A stretch of DNA of 64,000 bases from Metridium senile. Taxonomy: Eukaryota > Cnidaria > Anthozoa > Actiniaria > Metridiidae. The position numbers and the translations under genes were made by a program. The stretch lies in contig OX459104.1 in assembly GCA_949775045.1 (NCBI GenBank), positions 12,323,655 through 12,387,654 on the forward strand, read 5' to 3'. The notes beneath the pieces are model-generated. The model saw nothing but the letters and a program-made list of their open reading frames with translations. It was not told the DNA's origin and did no database searches. Shown piece by piece: positions 1 to 11,039 of the stretch (within the stretch, counting starts at the first letter, position 1; each line of letters starts with the position of its first letter).

Positions 1-28
1 GTCAAAATCCTACCAAGAATGCAATATG

Positions 29-38
29 CCCTATAGGG
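29..38. other. CCCTATAGGG palindrome (representative, classes A and B)
   Basis: A perfect 10-bp palindrome at monomer positions 29-38, present in nearly all A and most B monomers. It is changed to CCCTATACGG in B' copies that follow D, and replaced in C, E and F. Short dyads are common in satellites that lack a CENP-B box, but a binding role here is only a guess. Confidence 0.8.
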
Positions 39-162
39 TGATCTGAAAATGGGTTAAAAAGATCGGAGTTTTCGGCACAAAATTTTCGCCTAGACCCTGT
101 GAGCAATGTCTGAGAATATTAGAGCATTCTGATAAATGCGCAAGATTTTATTTAGAAAAAAC

Positions 163-324
163 GTCAAAATCCTACCTAGAATGCAATATGCCCTATAGGG
201 TGATCTGAAAATGGGTTAAAAAGATCGGAGTTTTCGGCACAAAATTTTCGCCTAGACCCTGTGAGCAATGTCTGAGAATATTAGAGCATTCTGATAAATG
301 CGCAAGATTTTATTTAGAAAAAAC
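163..324 (+). repeat. Class A monomer (representative), 162 bp
   Basis: This is the most abundant class (166 complete copies). Diagnostic features are GCAATATGCCCTATAGGG near monomer position 21, GGCACAAAATTTTCGCC after position 74, AATGTCTGAGAATATTAGAG, and a TTTAGAAAAAAC end. Sub-variants differ at a few fixed sites: a GTC or TAC start; CCAAG, CCTAG, CCCAG or CCGAG near position 15; GGAG or GGGG in the box; AAAATTTT or ACATTTT; and GCGCA, GCGCC or GGGCA near position 66. About 37% G+C by hand count. The last 90 bases match the B-type half at 66 of 90 positions without gaps (73%). A copies occur in runs of 2 to 10. Confidence 0.97.
241..248. other. AAAATTTT dyad in class A (representative)
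   Basis: An 8-bp palindrome at monomer positions 79-86 of most A monomers. A subset carries CAACATTTT, which breaks it (for example the monomers at 2437, 7143 and 61195). Opposed A and T tracts of this kind can favour bent or rotationally phased DNA; that role is inferred. Confidence 0.7.
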
Positions 325-648
325 TACAAAATCCTACCTAGAATGCAATATGCCCTATAGGGTGATCTGAAAATGGGTTAAAAAGATCGGGGTTTTCGGC
401 ACAACATTTTCGCCTAGACCCTGTGAGCAATGTCTGAGAATATTAGAGCATTCTGATAAATGCGCCAGATTTTATTTAGAAAAAACTACAAAATCCTACC
501 CAGAATGCCTTATGGCCTTTGGGATTTGCTAAAAATGTGTCAAAACAATCGGGGTTTTCGACTCAAACTGATAGCTAGGACCCTGAGAACAATGTCTAGA
601 AATATATAAGCTTTCTGATATAACCGAAAAATTCTATTTAGGAAAAAC

Positions 649-812
649 TACAAAATCGTACCCAGAATGCCCTATAGACTACCATAGGGGTCTCTTAAAG
701 TCGTTAAAAAAATCGGGGTTTTCGACTCAAACTGATCGCTGAGACCCCGAGAACAATGTCTAGAAATATCTAAGCTTTCTGATATAACCGAAACATTTTA
801 TTTAGGAAAAAC
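649..812 (+). repeat. Class D monomer (representative), 164 bp
   Basis: This is the only longer class. The first part has CCCTATAGACTACCATAGGG, then GTCTCTTAAAGTCGTT and a run of seven A, giving 74 rather than 72 bases before the common half. The end is CCGAAACATTTTATTTAGG. There are 63 copies: 62 follow C, and one (33125) follows the divergent F copy. Variants of the CCATAGGGG stretch (CCAAAGGGG at 26471 and 28255; CCATAAGGG at 36695, 41562, 42698, 44482, 54379 and 60707) act as markers of duplication. Confidence 0.96.
670..689. other. Imperfect hairpin in class D (representative)
   Basis: CCCTAT at 670-675 can pair with ATAGGG at 684-689 around an 8-base loop. This is the D counterpart of the CCCTATAGGG palindrome of A: the stem is kept while eight bases have come between its two halves. 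Copies with CCATAAGGG or CCAAAGGGG weaken the stem. Confidence 0.65.
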
Positions 813-1136
813 TACAAAATCTTACCGAGAATGCAATATGCCCTATAGGGTGATCTGAAAATGTGTTAAAAAGATCGGGGTTTTCGGCACAAAATTTTCG
901 CCTAGACCCTGTGAGCAATGTCTGAGAATATTAGAGCATTCTGATAAATGCGCAAGATTTTATTTAGAAAAAACTACAAAATCCTACCCAGAATGCAATA
1001 TGCCCTATAGGGTGATCTGAAAATGGGTTAAAAAGATCGGAGTTTTCGGCACAAAATTTTCGCCTAGACCCTGTGAGCAATGTCTGAGAATATTAGAGCA
1101 TTCTGATAAATGCGCCAGATTTTATTTAGAAAAAAC

Positions 1137-1298
1137 TACAAAATCCTACCCAGAATGCAATATGCCCTATAGGGTGATCTGAAAATGTGTTAAAAAGATC
1201 GGGGTTTTCGACTCAAACTGATCGCTTAGACCCCGAGAACAATGTCTAGAAATATCTAAGCTTTCTGATATAACCAAAAATTTTTATTTAGGAAAAAC
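1137..1298 (+). repeat. Class B monomer (representative), A/non-A hybrid, 162 bp
   Basis: The first 74 bases follow class A (GCAATATGCCCTATAGGG, GATCTGAAAATG). The last 88 follow the C/D/E/F type (ACTCAAACTGATCGCTTAGA, CCCCGAGAACAATG, TCTAGAAATAT, TTTAGGAAAAAC end). The change of type lies in or beside the shared ATCGGGGTTTTCG box, so B reads as a recombinant of two lineages. There are 59 copies including B': 35 follow an A run, 17 follow D and 7 follow F. B is followed by C in all copies but one (24851). Confidence 0.95.
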
Positions 1299-1460
1299 TA
1301 CAAAATCATACCCAGAATGCCTTATGGCCTTTGGGATTTGCTAAAAATGTGTCAAAACAATCGGGGTTTTCGACTCAAACTGATAGCTAGGACCCTGAGA
1401 ACAATGTCTAGAAATATATAAGCTTTCTGATATAACCGAAAAATTCTATTTAGGAAAAAC
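1299..1460 (+). repeat. Class C monomer (representative), 162 bp
   Basis: Diagnostic first half: CCTTATGGCCTTTGGGATTT, then TGCTAAAAATGTGTCAAAAC. The second half carries GATAGCTAGGACCCTGAGAA and ATATATAAGCTTTC, ending CCGAAAAATTCTATTTAGG. There are 62 copies. C is preceded by B in 58 cases and directly by A in four (487, 3085, 7305, 11526). It is followed by D in all 62. Confidence 0.96.
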
Positions 1461-2112
1461 TACAAAATCGTACCCAGAATGCCCTATAGACTACCATAGG
1501 GGTCTCTTAAAGTCGTTAAAAAAATCGGGGTTTTCGACTCAAACTGATCGCTGAGACCCCGAGAACAATGTCTAGAAATATCTAAGCTTTCTGATATAAC
1601 CGAAACATTTTATTTAGGAAAAACTACAAAATCATACCCAGAATGCAATATGCCCTATACGGTGATCTGAAAATGTGTTAAAAAGATCGGGGTTTTCGAC
1701 TCAAACTGATCGCTTAGACCCCGAGAACAATGTCTAGAAATATCTAAGATTTCTGATATAACCAAAAAATTTTATTTAGGAAAAACTACAAAATCATACC
1801 CAGAATGCCTTATGGCCTTTGGGATTTGCTAAAAATGTGTCAAAACAATCGGGGTTTTCGACTCAAACTGATAGCTAGGACCCTGAGAACAATGTCTAGA
1901 AATATATAAGCTTTCTGATATAACCGAACAATTCTATTTAGGAAAAACTACAAAATCGTACCCAGAATGCCCTATAGACTACCATAGGGGTCTCTTAAAG
2001 TCGTTAAAAAAATCGGGGTTTTCGACTCAAACTGATCGCTGAGACCCCGAGAACAATGTCTAGAAATATCTAAGCTTTCTGATATAACCGAAACATTTTA
2101 TTTAGGAAAAAC

Positions 2113-2274
2113 TACAAAATCATACCCAGAATGCCTTATGGCCTTAAGGATTTGCTAAAATTGTGTCAAAACAATCGGGGTTTTCGACTCAAACTGATCG
2201 CTAGGACCCCGAGAACAATGTCTAGAAATATCTAAGCTTTCTGATATAACCGAAAAATTTTATTTAGGAAAAAC
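2113..2274 (+). repeat. Class E monomer (representative), 162 bp
   Basis: Resembles C but has GCCTTAAGGATTTG and CTAAAATTGTGTC in the first half, and GATCGCTAGGACCCCGAGAA with TATCTAAGCTTTC in the second. There are 22 copies, every one directly after D. E is followed by F in all but one case (54543, followed by A). E is absent between 10716 and 26634. Confidence 0.95.
2142..2149. other. CCTTAAGG palindrome in class E (representative)
   Basis: An 8-bp palindrome at monomer positions 30-37 of class E, the same place where A carries CCCTATAGGG. C and F have CCTTTGGG here and no perfect dyad. Confidence 0.65.
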
Positions 2275-2436
2275 TACAAAATCATACCCAGAATGCCTTA
2301 TGGCCTTTGGGATTTGCTAAAAATGTGTCAAAACAATCGGGGTTTTCGACTCAAACTGATAGCTAGGACCCCGAGAACAATGTCTAGAAATATCTAAGCT
2401 TTCTGATATAACCGAAACATTTTATTTAGGAAAAAC
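2275..2436 (+). repeat. Class F monomer (representative), 162 bp
   Basis: First half as in C (CCTTATGGCCTTTGGG). The second half has GATAGCTAGGACCCCGAGAA and TATCTAAGCTTTC, and the end is the D-like CCGAAACATTTTATTTAGG. So F looks like C at the left and D/E at the right. There are 21 ordinary copies plus a divergent one at 32963. F follows E in all 21 ordinary cases and leads to A or B'. Its 3' end matches D, which would make D and F interchangeable at the junction back to A. Confidence 0.94.
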
Positions 2437-2598
2437 TACAAAATCTTACCGAGAATGCAATATGCCCTATAGGGTGATCTGAAAATGTGTTAAAAAGATC
2501 GGGGTTTTCGGCACAACATTTTCGCCTAGACCCTGTGAGCAATGTCTGAGAATATTAGAGCATTCTGATAAATGCGCAAGATTTTATTTAGAAAAAAC

Positions 2599-5500
2599 GT
2601 CAAAATCCTACCAAGAATGCAATATGCCCTATAGGGTGATCTGAAAATGGGTTAAAAAGATCGGAGTTTTCGGCACAAAATTTTCGCCTAGACCCTGTGA
2701 GCAATGTCTGAGAATATTAGAGCATTCTGATAAATGCGCAAGATTTTATTTAGAAAAAACGTCAAAATCCTACCTAGAATGCAATATGCCCTATAGGGTG
2801 ATCTGAAAATGGGTTAAAAAGATCGGAGTTTTCGGCACAAAATTTTCGCCTAGACCCTGTGAGCAATGTCTGAGAATATTAGAGCATTCTGATAAATGCG
2901 CAAGATTTTATTTAGAAAAAACTACAAAATCCTACCTAGAATGCAATATGCCCTATAGGGTGATCTGAAAATGGGTTAAAAAGATCGGGGTTTTCGGCAC
3001 AACATTTTCGCCTAGACCCTGTGAGCAATGTCTGAGAATATTAGAGCATTCTGATAAATGCGCCAGATTTTATTTAGAAAAAACTACAAAATCCTACCCA
3101 GAATGCCTTATGGCCTTTGGGATTTGCTAAAAATGTGTCAAAACAATCGGGGTTTTCGACTCAAACTGATAGCTAGGACCCTGAGAACAATGTCTAGAAA
3201 TATATAAGCTTTCTGATATAACCGAAAAATTCTATTTAGGAAAAACTACAAAATCGTACCCAGAATGCCCTATAGACTACCATAGGGGTCTCTTAAAGTC
3301 GTTAAAAAAATCGGGGTTTTCGACTCAAACTGATCGCTGAGACCCCGAGAACAATGTCTAGAAATATCTAAGCTTTCTGATATAACCGAAACATTTTATT
3401 TAGGAAAAACTACAAAATCTTACCGAGAATGCAATATGCCCTATAGGGTGATCTGAAAATGTGTTAAAAAGATCGGGGTTTTCGGCACAAAATTTTCGCC
3501 TAGACCCTGTGAGCAATGTCTGAGAATATTAGAGCATTCTGATAAATGCGCAAGATTTTATTTAGAAAAAACTACAAAATCCTACCCAGAATGCAATATG
3601 CCCTATAGGGTGATCTGAAAATGGGTTAAAAAGATCGGAGTTTTCGGCACAAAATTTTCGCCTAGACCCTGTGAGCAATGTCTGAGAATATTAGAGCATT
3701 CTGATAAATGCGCCAGATTTTATTTAGAAAAAACTACAAAATCCTACCCAGAATGCAATATGCCCTATAGGGTGATCTGAAAATGTGTTAAAAAGATCGG
3801 GGTTTTCGACTCAAACTGATCGCTTAGACCCCGAGAACAATGTCTAGAAATATCTAAGCTTTCTGATATAACCAAAAATTTTTATTTAGGAAAAACTACA
3901 AAATCATACCCAGAATGCCTTATGGCCTTTGGGATTTGCTAAAAATGTGTCAAAACAATCGGGGTTTTCGACTCAAACTGATAGCTAGGACCCTGAGAAC
4001 AATGTCTAGAAATATATAAGCTTTCTGATATAACCGAAAAATTCTATTTAGGAAAAACTACAAAATCGTACCCAGAATGCCCTATAGACTACCATAGGGG
4101 TCTCTTAAAGTCGTTAAAAAAATCGGGGTTTTCGACTCAAACTGATCGCTGAGACCCCGAGAACAATGTCTAGAAATATCTAAGCTTTCTGATATAACCG
4201 AAACATTTTATTTAGGAAAAACTACAAAATCATACCCAGAATGCAATATGCCCTATACGGTGATCTGAAAATGTGTTAAAAAGATCGGGGTTTTCGACTC
4301 AAACTGATCGCTTAGACCCCGAGAACAATGTCTAGAAATATCTAAGATTTCTGATATAACCAAAAATTTTTATTTAGGAAAAACTACAAAATCCTACCCA
4401 GAATGCCTTATGGCCTTTGGGATTTGCTAAAAATGTGTCAAAACAATCGGGGTTTTCGACTCAAACTGATAGCTAGGACCCTGAGAACAATGTCTAGAAA
4501 TATATAAGCTTTCTGATATAACCGAAAAATTCTATTTAGGAAAAACTACAAAATCGTACCCAGAATGCCCTATAGACTACCATAGGGGTCTCTTAAAGTC
4601 GTTAAAAAAATCGGGGTTTTCGACTCAAACTGATCGCTGAGACCCCGAGAACAATGTCTAGAAATATCTAAGCTTTCTGATATAACCGAAACATTTTATT
4701 TAGGAAAAACTACAAAATCATACCCAGAATGCAATATGCCCTATACGGTGATCTGAAAATGTGTTAAAAAGATCGGGGTTTTCGACTCAAACTGATCGCT
4801 TAGACCCCGAGAACAATGTCTAGAAATATCTAAGATTTCTGATATAACCAAAAATTTTTATTTAGGAAAAACTACAAAATCATACCCAGAATGCCTTATG
4901 GCCTTTGGGATTTGCTAAAATGTGTCAAAACAATCGGGGTTTTCGACTCAAACTGATAGCTAGGACCCTGAGAACAATGTCTAGAAATATATAAGCTTTC
5001 TGATATAACCGAAAAATTCTATTTAGGAAAAACTACAAAATCGTACCCAGAATGCCCTATAGACTACCATAGGGGTCTCTTAAAGTCGTTAAAAAAATCG
5101 GGGTTTTCGACTCAAACTGATCGCTGAGACCCCGAGAACAATGTCTAGAAATATCTAAGCTTTCTGATATAACCGAAACATTTTATTTAGAAAAAACTAC
5201 AAAATCCTACCCAGAATGCAATATGCCCTATAGGGTGATCTGAAAATGGGTTAAAAAGATCGGGGTTTTCGGCACAACATTTTCGCCTAGACCCTGTGAG
5301 CAATGTCTGAGAATATTAGAGCATTCTGATAAATGCGCCAGATTTTATTTAGAAAAAACTACAAAATCCTACCCAGAATGCAATATGCCCTATAGGGTGA
5401 TCTGAAAATGGGTTAAAAAGATTGGAGTTTTCGGCACAAAATTTTCGCCTAGACCCTGTGAGCAATGTCTGAGAATATTAGAGCATTCTGATAAATGGGC

Positions 5501-6818
5501 AAGATTTTATTTAGAAAAAACTACAAAATCCTACCCAGAATGCAATATGCCCTATAGGGTGATCTGAAAATGGGTTAAAAAGATCGGGGGTTTCGGCACA
5601 AAATTTTCGCCTAGACCCTGTGAGCAATGTCTGAGAATATTAGAGCATTCTGATAAATGCGCAAGATTTTATTTAGAAAAAACTACAACATCCTACCGAG
5701 AATGCAATATGCCCTATAGGGTGATCTGAAAATGGGTTAAAAAGATCGGAGTTTTTGGCACAAAATTTTCGCCTAGACCCTGTGAGCAATGTCTGAGAAT
5801 ATTAGAGCATTCTGATAAATGCGCCAGATTTTATTTAGAAAAAACTACAAAATCCTACCCAGAATGCAATATGCCCTATAGGGTGATCTGAAAATGTGTT
5901 AAAAAGATCGGGGTTTTCGACTCAAACTGATCGCTTAGACCCCGAGAACAATGTCTAGAAATATCTAAGCTTTCTGATATAACCAAAAATTTTTATTTAG
6001 GAAAAACTACAAAATCATACCCAGAATGCCTTATGGCCTTTGGGATTTGCTAAAAATGTGTCAAAACAATCGGGGTTTTCGACTCAAACTGATAGCTAGG
6101 ACCCTGAGAACAATGTCTAGAAATATATAAGCTTTCTGATATAACCGAAAAATTCTATTTAGGAAAAACTACAAAATCGTACCCAGAATGCCCTATAGAC
6201 TACCATAGGGGTCTCTTAAAGTCGTTAAAAAAATCGGGGTTTTCGACTCAAACTGATCGCTGAGACCCCGAGAACAATGTCTAGAAATATCTAAGCTTTC
6301 TGATATAACCGAAACATTTTATTTAGGAAAAACTACAAAATCATACCCAGAATGCCTTATGGCCTTAAGGATTTGCTAAAATTGTGTCAAAACAATCGGG
6401 GTTTTCGACTCAAACTGATCGCTAGGACCCCGAGAACAATGTCTAGAAATATCTAAGCTTTCTGATATAACCGAAACATTTTATTTAGGAAAAACTACAA
6501 AATCATACCCAGAATGCCTTATGGCCTTTGGGATTTGCTAAAAATGTGTCAAAACAACCGGGTTTTCGACTCAAACTGATAGCTAGGACCCTGAGAACAA
6601 TGTCTAGAAATATCTAAGCTTTCTGATATAACCGAAACATTTTATTTAGGAAAAACTACAAAATCTTACCGAGAATGCAATATGCCCTATAGGGTGATCT
6701 GAAAATGTGTTAAAAAGATCGGGGTTTTCGGCACAACATTTTCGCCTAGACCCTGTGAGCAATGTCTGAGAATATTAGAGCATTCTGATAAATGCGCAAG
6801 ATTTTATTTAGAAAAAAC
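2599..6818. repeat. HOR copy 2 of the 4.22-kb family, complete (26 monomers, 4220 bp)
   Basis: Order AAACD-AABCD-B'CD-B'CD-AAAABCD-EF-A. Starts: 2599, 2761, 2923, 3085, 3247, 3411, 3573, 3735, 3897, 4059, 4223, 4385, 4547, 4711, 4873, 5034, 5198, 5360, 5522, 5684, 5846, 6008, 6170, 6334, 6496, 6657. The C at 4873 lacks one A (161 bp), and the F at 6496 reads ACAACCGGG (161 bp). The D-to-A junction at 5198 has an A-type TTTAGAAAAAAC tail on a D monomer, a recombined boundary. Confidence 0.94.
4223..4384 (+). repeat. Class B' monomer (representative, D-to-B' type)
   Basis: This is a B sub-type found after D. It carries CATACCCAG at the start, CCCTATACGG in place of the CCCTATAGGG palindrome, and AAGATTTCTGAT in place of the HindIII-type AAGCTTTCTGAT. 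I count 17 D-to-B' junctions (for example 1625, 4711, 8443, 12664, 36371, 54055). A second form after F (28743, 31339, 40102, 50483, 52431, 57623, 59247) starts with CTTACCGAG and keeps CCCTATAGGG, so it looks like an A-type start spliced onto a B' end. Confidence 0.9.
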
Positions 6819-9800
6819 GTCAAAATCCTACCAAGAATGCAATATGCCCTATAGGGTGATCTGAAAATGGGTTAAAAAGATCGGAGTTTTCGGCACAAAA
6901 TTTTCGCCTAGACCCTGTGAGCAATGTCTGAGAATATTAGAGCATTCTGATAAATGCGCAAGATTTTATTTAGAAAAAACGTCAAAATCCTACCTAGAAT
7001 GCAATATGCCCTATAGGGTGATCTGAAAATGGGTTAAAAAGATCGGAGTTTTCGGCACAAAATTTTCGCCTAGACCCTGTGAGCAATGTCTGAGAATATT
7101 AGAGCATTCTGATAAATGCGCAAGATTTTATTTAGAAAAAACTACAAAATCCTACCTAGAATGCAATATGCCCTATAGGGTGATCTGAAAATGGGTTAAA
7201 AAGATCGGGGTTTTCGGCACAACATTTTCGCCTAGACCCTGTGAGCAATGTCTGAGAATATTAGAGCATTCTGATAAATGCGCCAGATTTTATTTAGAAA
7301 AAACTACAAAATCCTACCCAGAATGCCTTATGGCCTTTGGGATTTGCTAAAAATGTGTCAAAACAATCGGGGTTTTCGACTCAAACTGATAGCTAGGACC
7401 CTGAGAACAATGTCTAGAAATATATAAGCTTTCTGATATAACCGAAAAATTCTATTTAGGAAAAACTACAAAATCGTACCCAGAATGCCCTATAGACTAC
7501 CATAGGGGTCTCTTAAAGTCGTTAAAAAAATCGGGGTTTTCGACTCAAACTGATCGCTGAGACCCCGAGAACAATGTCTAGAAATATCTAAGCTTTCTGA
7601 TATAACCGAAACATTTTATTTAGGAAAAACTACAAAATCTTACCGAGAATGCAATATGCCCTATAGGGTGATCTGAAAATGTGTTAAAAAGATCGGGGTT
7701 TTCGGCACAAAATTTTCGCCTAGACCCTGTGAGCAATGTCTGAGAATATTAGAGCATTCTGATAAATGCGCAAGATTTTATTTAGAAAAAACTACAAAAT
7801 CCTACCCAGAATGCAATATGCCCTATAGGGTGATCTGAAAATGGGTTAAAAAGATCGGAGTTTTCGGCACAAAATTTTCGCCTAGACCCTGTGAGCAATG
7901 TCTGAGAATATTAGAGCATTCTGATAAATGCGCCAGATTTTATTTAGAAAAAACTACAAAATCCTACCCAGAATGCAATATGCCCTATAGGGTGATCTGA
8001 AAATGTGTTAAAAAGATCGGGGTTTTCGACTCAAACTGATCGCTTAGACCCCGAGAACAATGTCTAGAAATATCTAAGCTTTCTGATATAACCAAAAATT
8101 TTTATTTAGGAAAAACTACAAAATCATACCCAGAATGCCTTATGGCCTTTGGGATTTGCTAAAAATGTGTCAAAACAATCGGGGTTTTCGACTCAAACTG
8201 ATAGCTAGGACCCTGAGAACAATGTCTAGAAATATATAAGCTTTCTGATATAACCGAAAAATTCTATTTAGGAAAAACTACAAAATCGTACCCAGAATGC
8301 CCTATAGACTACCATAGGGGTCTCTTAAAGTCGTTAAAAAAATCGGGGTTTTCGACTCAAACTGATCGCTGAGACCCCGAGAACAATGTCTAGAAATATC
8401 TAAGCTTTCTGATATAACCGAAACATTTTATTTAGGAAAAACTACAAAATCATACCCAGAATGCAATATGCCCTATACGGTGATCTGAAAATGTGTTAAA
8501 AAGATCGGGGTTTTCGACTCAAACTGATCGCTTAGACCCCGAGAACAATGTCTAGAAATATCTAAGATTTCTGATATAACCAAAAATTTTTATTTAGGAA
8601 AAACTACAAAATCATACCCAGAATGCCTTATGGCCTTTGGGATTTGCTAAAAATGTGTCAAAACAATCGGGGTTTTCGACTCAAACTGATAGCTAGGACC
8701 CTGAGAACAATGTCTAGAAATATATAAGCTTTCTGATATAACCGAAAAATTCTATTTAGGAAAAACTACAAAATCGTACCCAGAATGCCCTATAGACTAC
8801 CATAGGGGTCTCTTAAAGTCGTTAAAAAAATCGGGGTTTTCGACTCAAACTGATCGCTGAGACCCCGAGAACAATGTCTAGAAATATCTAAGCTTTCTGA
8901 TATAACCGAAACATTTTATTTAGGAAAAACTACAAAATCATACCCAGAATGCAATATGCCCTATACGGTGATCTGAAAATGTGTTAAAAAGATCGGGGTT
9001 TTCGACTCAAACTGATCGCTTAGACCCCGAGAACAATGTCTAGAAATATCTAAGATTTCTGATATAACCAAAAATTTTTATTTAGGAAAAACTACAAAAT
9101 CATACCCAGAATGCCTTATGGCCTTTGGGATTTGCTAAAATGTGTCAAAACAATCGGGGTTTTCGACTCAAACTGATAGCTAGGACCCTGAGAACAATGT
9201 CTAGAAATATATAAGCTTTCTGATATAACCGAAAAATTCTATTTAGGAAAAACTACAAAATCGTACCCAGAATGCCCTATAGACTACCATAGGGGTCTCT
9301 TAAAGTCGTTAAAAAAATCGGGGTTTTCGACTCAAACTGATCGCTGAGACCCCGAGAACAATGTCTAGAAATATCTAAGCTTTCTGATATAACCGAAACA
9401 TTTTATTTAGAAAAAACTACAAAATCCTACCCAGAATGCAATATGCCCTATAGGGTGATCTGAAAATGGGTTAAAAAGATCGGGGTTTTCGGCACAACAT
9501 TTTCGCCTAGACCCTGTGAGCAATGTCTGAGAATATTAGAGCATTCTGATAAATGCGCCAGATTTTATTTAGAAAAAACTACAAAATCCTACCCAGAATG
9601 CAATATGCCCTATAGGGTGATCTGAAAATGGGTTAAAAAGATTGGAGTTTTCGGCACAAAATTTTCGCCTAGACCCTGTGAGCAATGTCTGAGAATATTA
9701 GAGCATTCTGATAAATGGGCAAGATTTTATTTAGAAAAAACTACAAAATCCTACCCAGAATGCAATATGCCCTATAGGGTGATCTGAAAATGGGTTAAAA

Positions 9801-11039
9801 AGATCGGGGGTTTCGGCACAAAATTTTCGCCTAGACCCTGTGAGCAATGTCTGAGAATATTAGAGCATTCTGATAAATGCGCAAGATTTTATTTAGAAAA
9901 AACTACAACATCCTACCTAGAATGCAATATGCCCTATAGGGTGATCTGAAAATGGGTTAAAAAGATCGGAGTTTTCGGCACAAAATTTTCGCCTAGACCC
10001 TGTGAGCAATGTCTGAGAATATTAGAGCATTCTGATAAATGCGCCAGATTTTATTTAGAAAAAACTACAAAATCCTACCCAGAATGCAATATGCCCTATA
10101 GGGTGATCTGAAAATGTGTTAAAAAGATCGGGGTTTTCGACTCAAACTGATCGCTTAGACCCCGAGAACAATGTCTAGAAATATCTAAGCTTTCTGATAT
10201 AACCAAAAATTTTTATTTAGGAAAAACTACAAAATCATACCCAGAATGCCTTATGGCCTTTGGGATTTGCTAAAAATGTGTCAAAACAATCGGGGTTTTC
10301 GACTCAAACTGATAGCTAGGACCCTGAGAACAATGTCTAGAAATATATAAGCTTTCTGATATAACCGAAAAATTCTATTTAGGAAAAACTACAAAATCGT
10401 ACCCAGAATGCCCTATAGACTACCATAGGGGTCTCTTAAAGTCGTTAAAAAAATCGGGGTTTTCGACTCAAACTGATCGCTGAGACCCCGAGAACAATGT
10501 CTAGAAATATCTAAGCTTTCTGATATAACCGAAACATTTTATTTAGGAAAAACTACAAAATCATACCCAGAATGCCTTATGGCCTTAAGGATTTGCTAAA
10601 ATTGTGTCAAAACAATCGGGGTTTTCGACTCAAACTGATCGCTAGGACCCCGAGAACAATGTCTAGAAATATCTAAGCTTTCTGATATAACCGAAACATT
10701 TTATTTAGGAAAAACTACAAAATCATACCCAGAATGCCTTATGGCCTTTGGGATTTGCTAAAAATGTGTCAAAACAATCGGGGTTTTCGACTCAAACTGA
10801 TAGCTAGGACCCCGAGAACTATGTCTAGAAATATCTAAGCTTTCTGATATAACCGAAACATTTTATTTAGGAAAAACTACAAAATCTTACCGAGAATGCA
10901 ATATGCCCTATAGGGTGATCTGAAAATGTGTTAAAAAGATCGGGGTTTTCGGCACAACATTTTCGCCTAGACCCTGTGAGCAATGTCTGAGAATATTAGA
11001 GCATTCTGATAAATGCGCAAGATTTTATTTAGAAAAAAC
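6819..11039. repeat. HOR copy 3 of the 4.22-kb family, complete (26 monomers, 4221 bp)
   Basis: Same order as copy 2. Starts: 6819, 6981, 7143, 7305, 7467, 7631, 7793, 7955, 8117, 8279, 8443, 8605, 8767, 8931, 9093, 9254, 9418, 9580, 9742, 9904, 10066, 10228, 10390, 10554, 10716, 10878. It shares the 161-bp C (9093) and the A-tailed D-to-A junction (9418) with copy 2. The few differences I noticed include CCTAG for CCGAG near 9904, TTTTCGG for TTTTTGG in that monomer, and an intact F box at 10716. Confidence 0.94.

Larger units (their letters stand above)
1..2598. repeat. HOR copy 1 of the 4.22-kb family, internally shortened (16 monomers)
   Basis: Order AAACD-AABCD-B'CD-EF-A. Monomer starts: 1, 163, 325, 487, 649, 813, 975, 1137, 1299, 1461, 1625, 1787, 1949, 2113, 2275, 2437. 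The next base run at 2599 repeats position 1 exactly (GTCAAAATCCTACCAAG). Compared with the next two copies it lacks ten monomers (1622 bp: one B'CD, four A and one BCD). The direct A-to-C junction at 487 marks this family. Confidence 0.93.

Noticed and set aside
649..812. Hairpin plus A-run in D as a transcription terminator
   Set aside because: The stem is only six pairs, the following A-run is on the + strand and 23 bases away, and there is no gene upstream.
2599..11039. Assembly duplication instead of a real macro-repeat
   Set aside because: The copies carry different private changes (for example the 6496 deletion, CCGAG or CCTAG near 5700/9920), which speaks against a simple copied contig. 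It cannot be fully excluded without reads.
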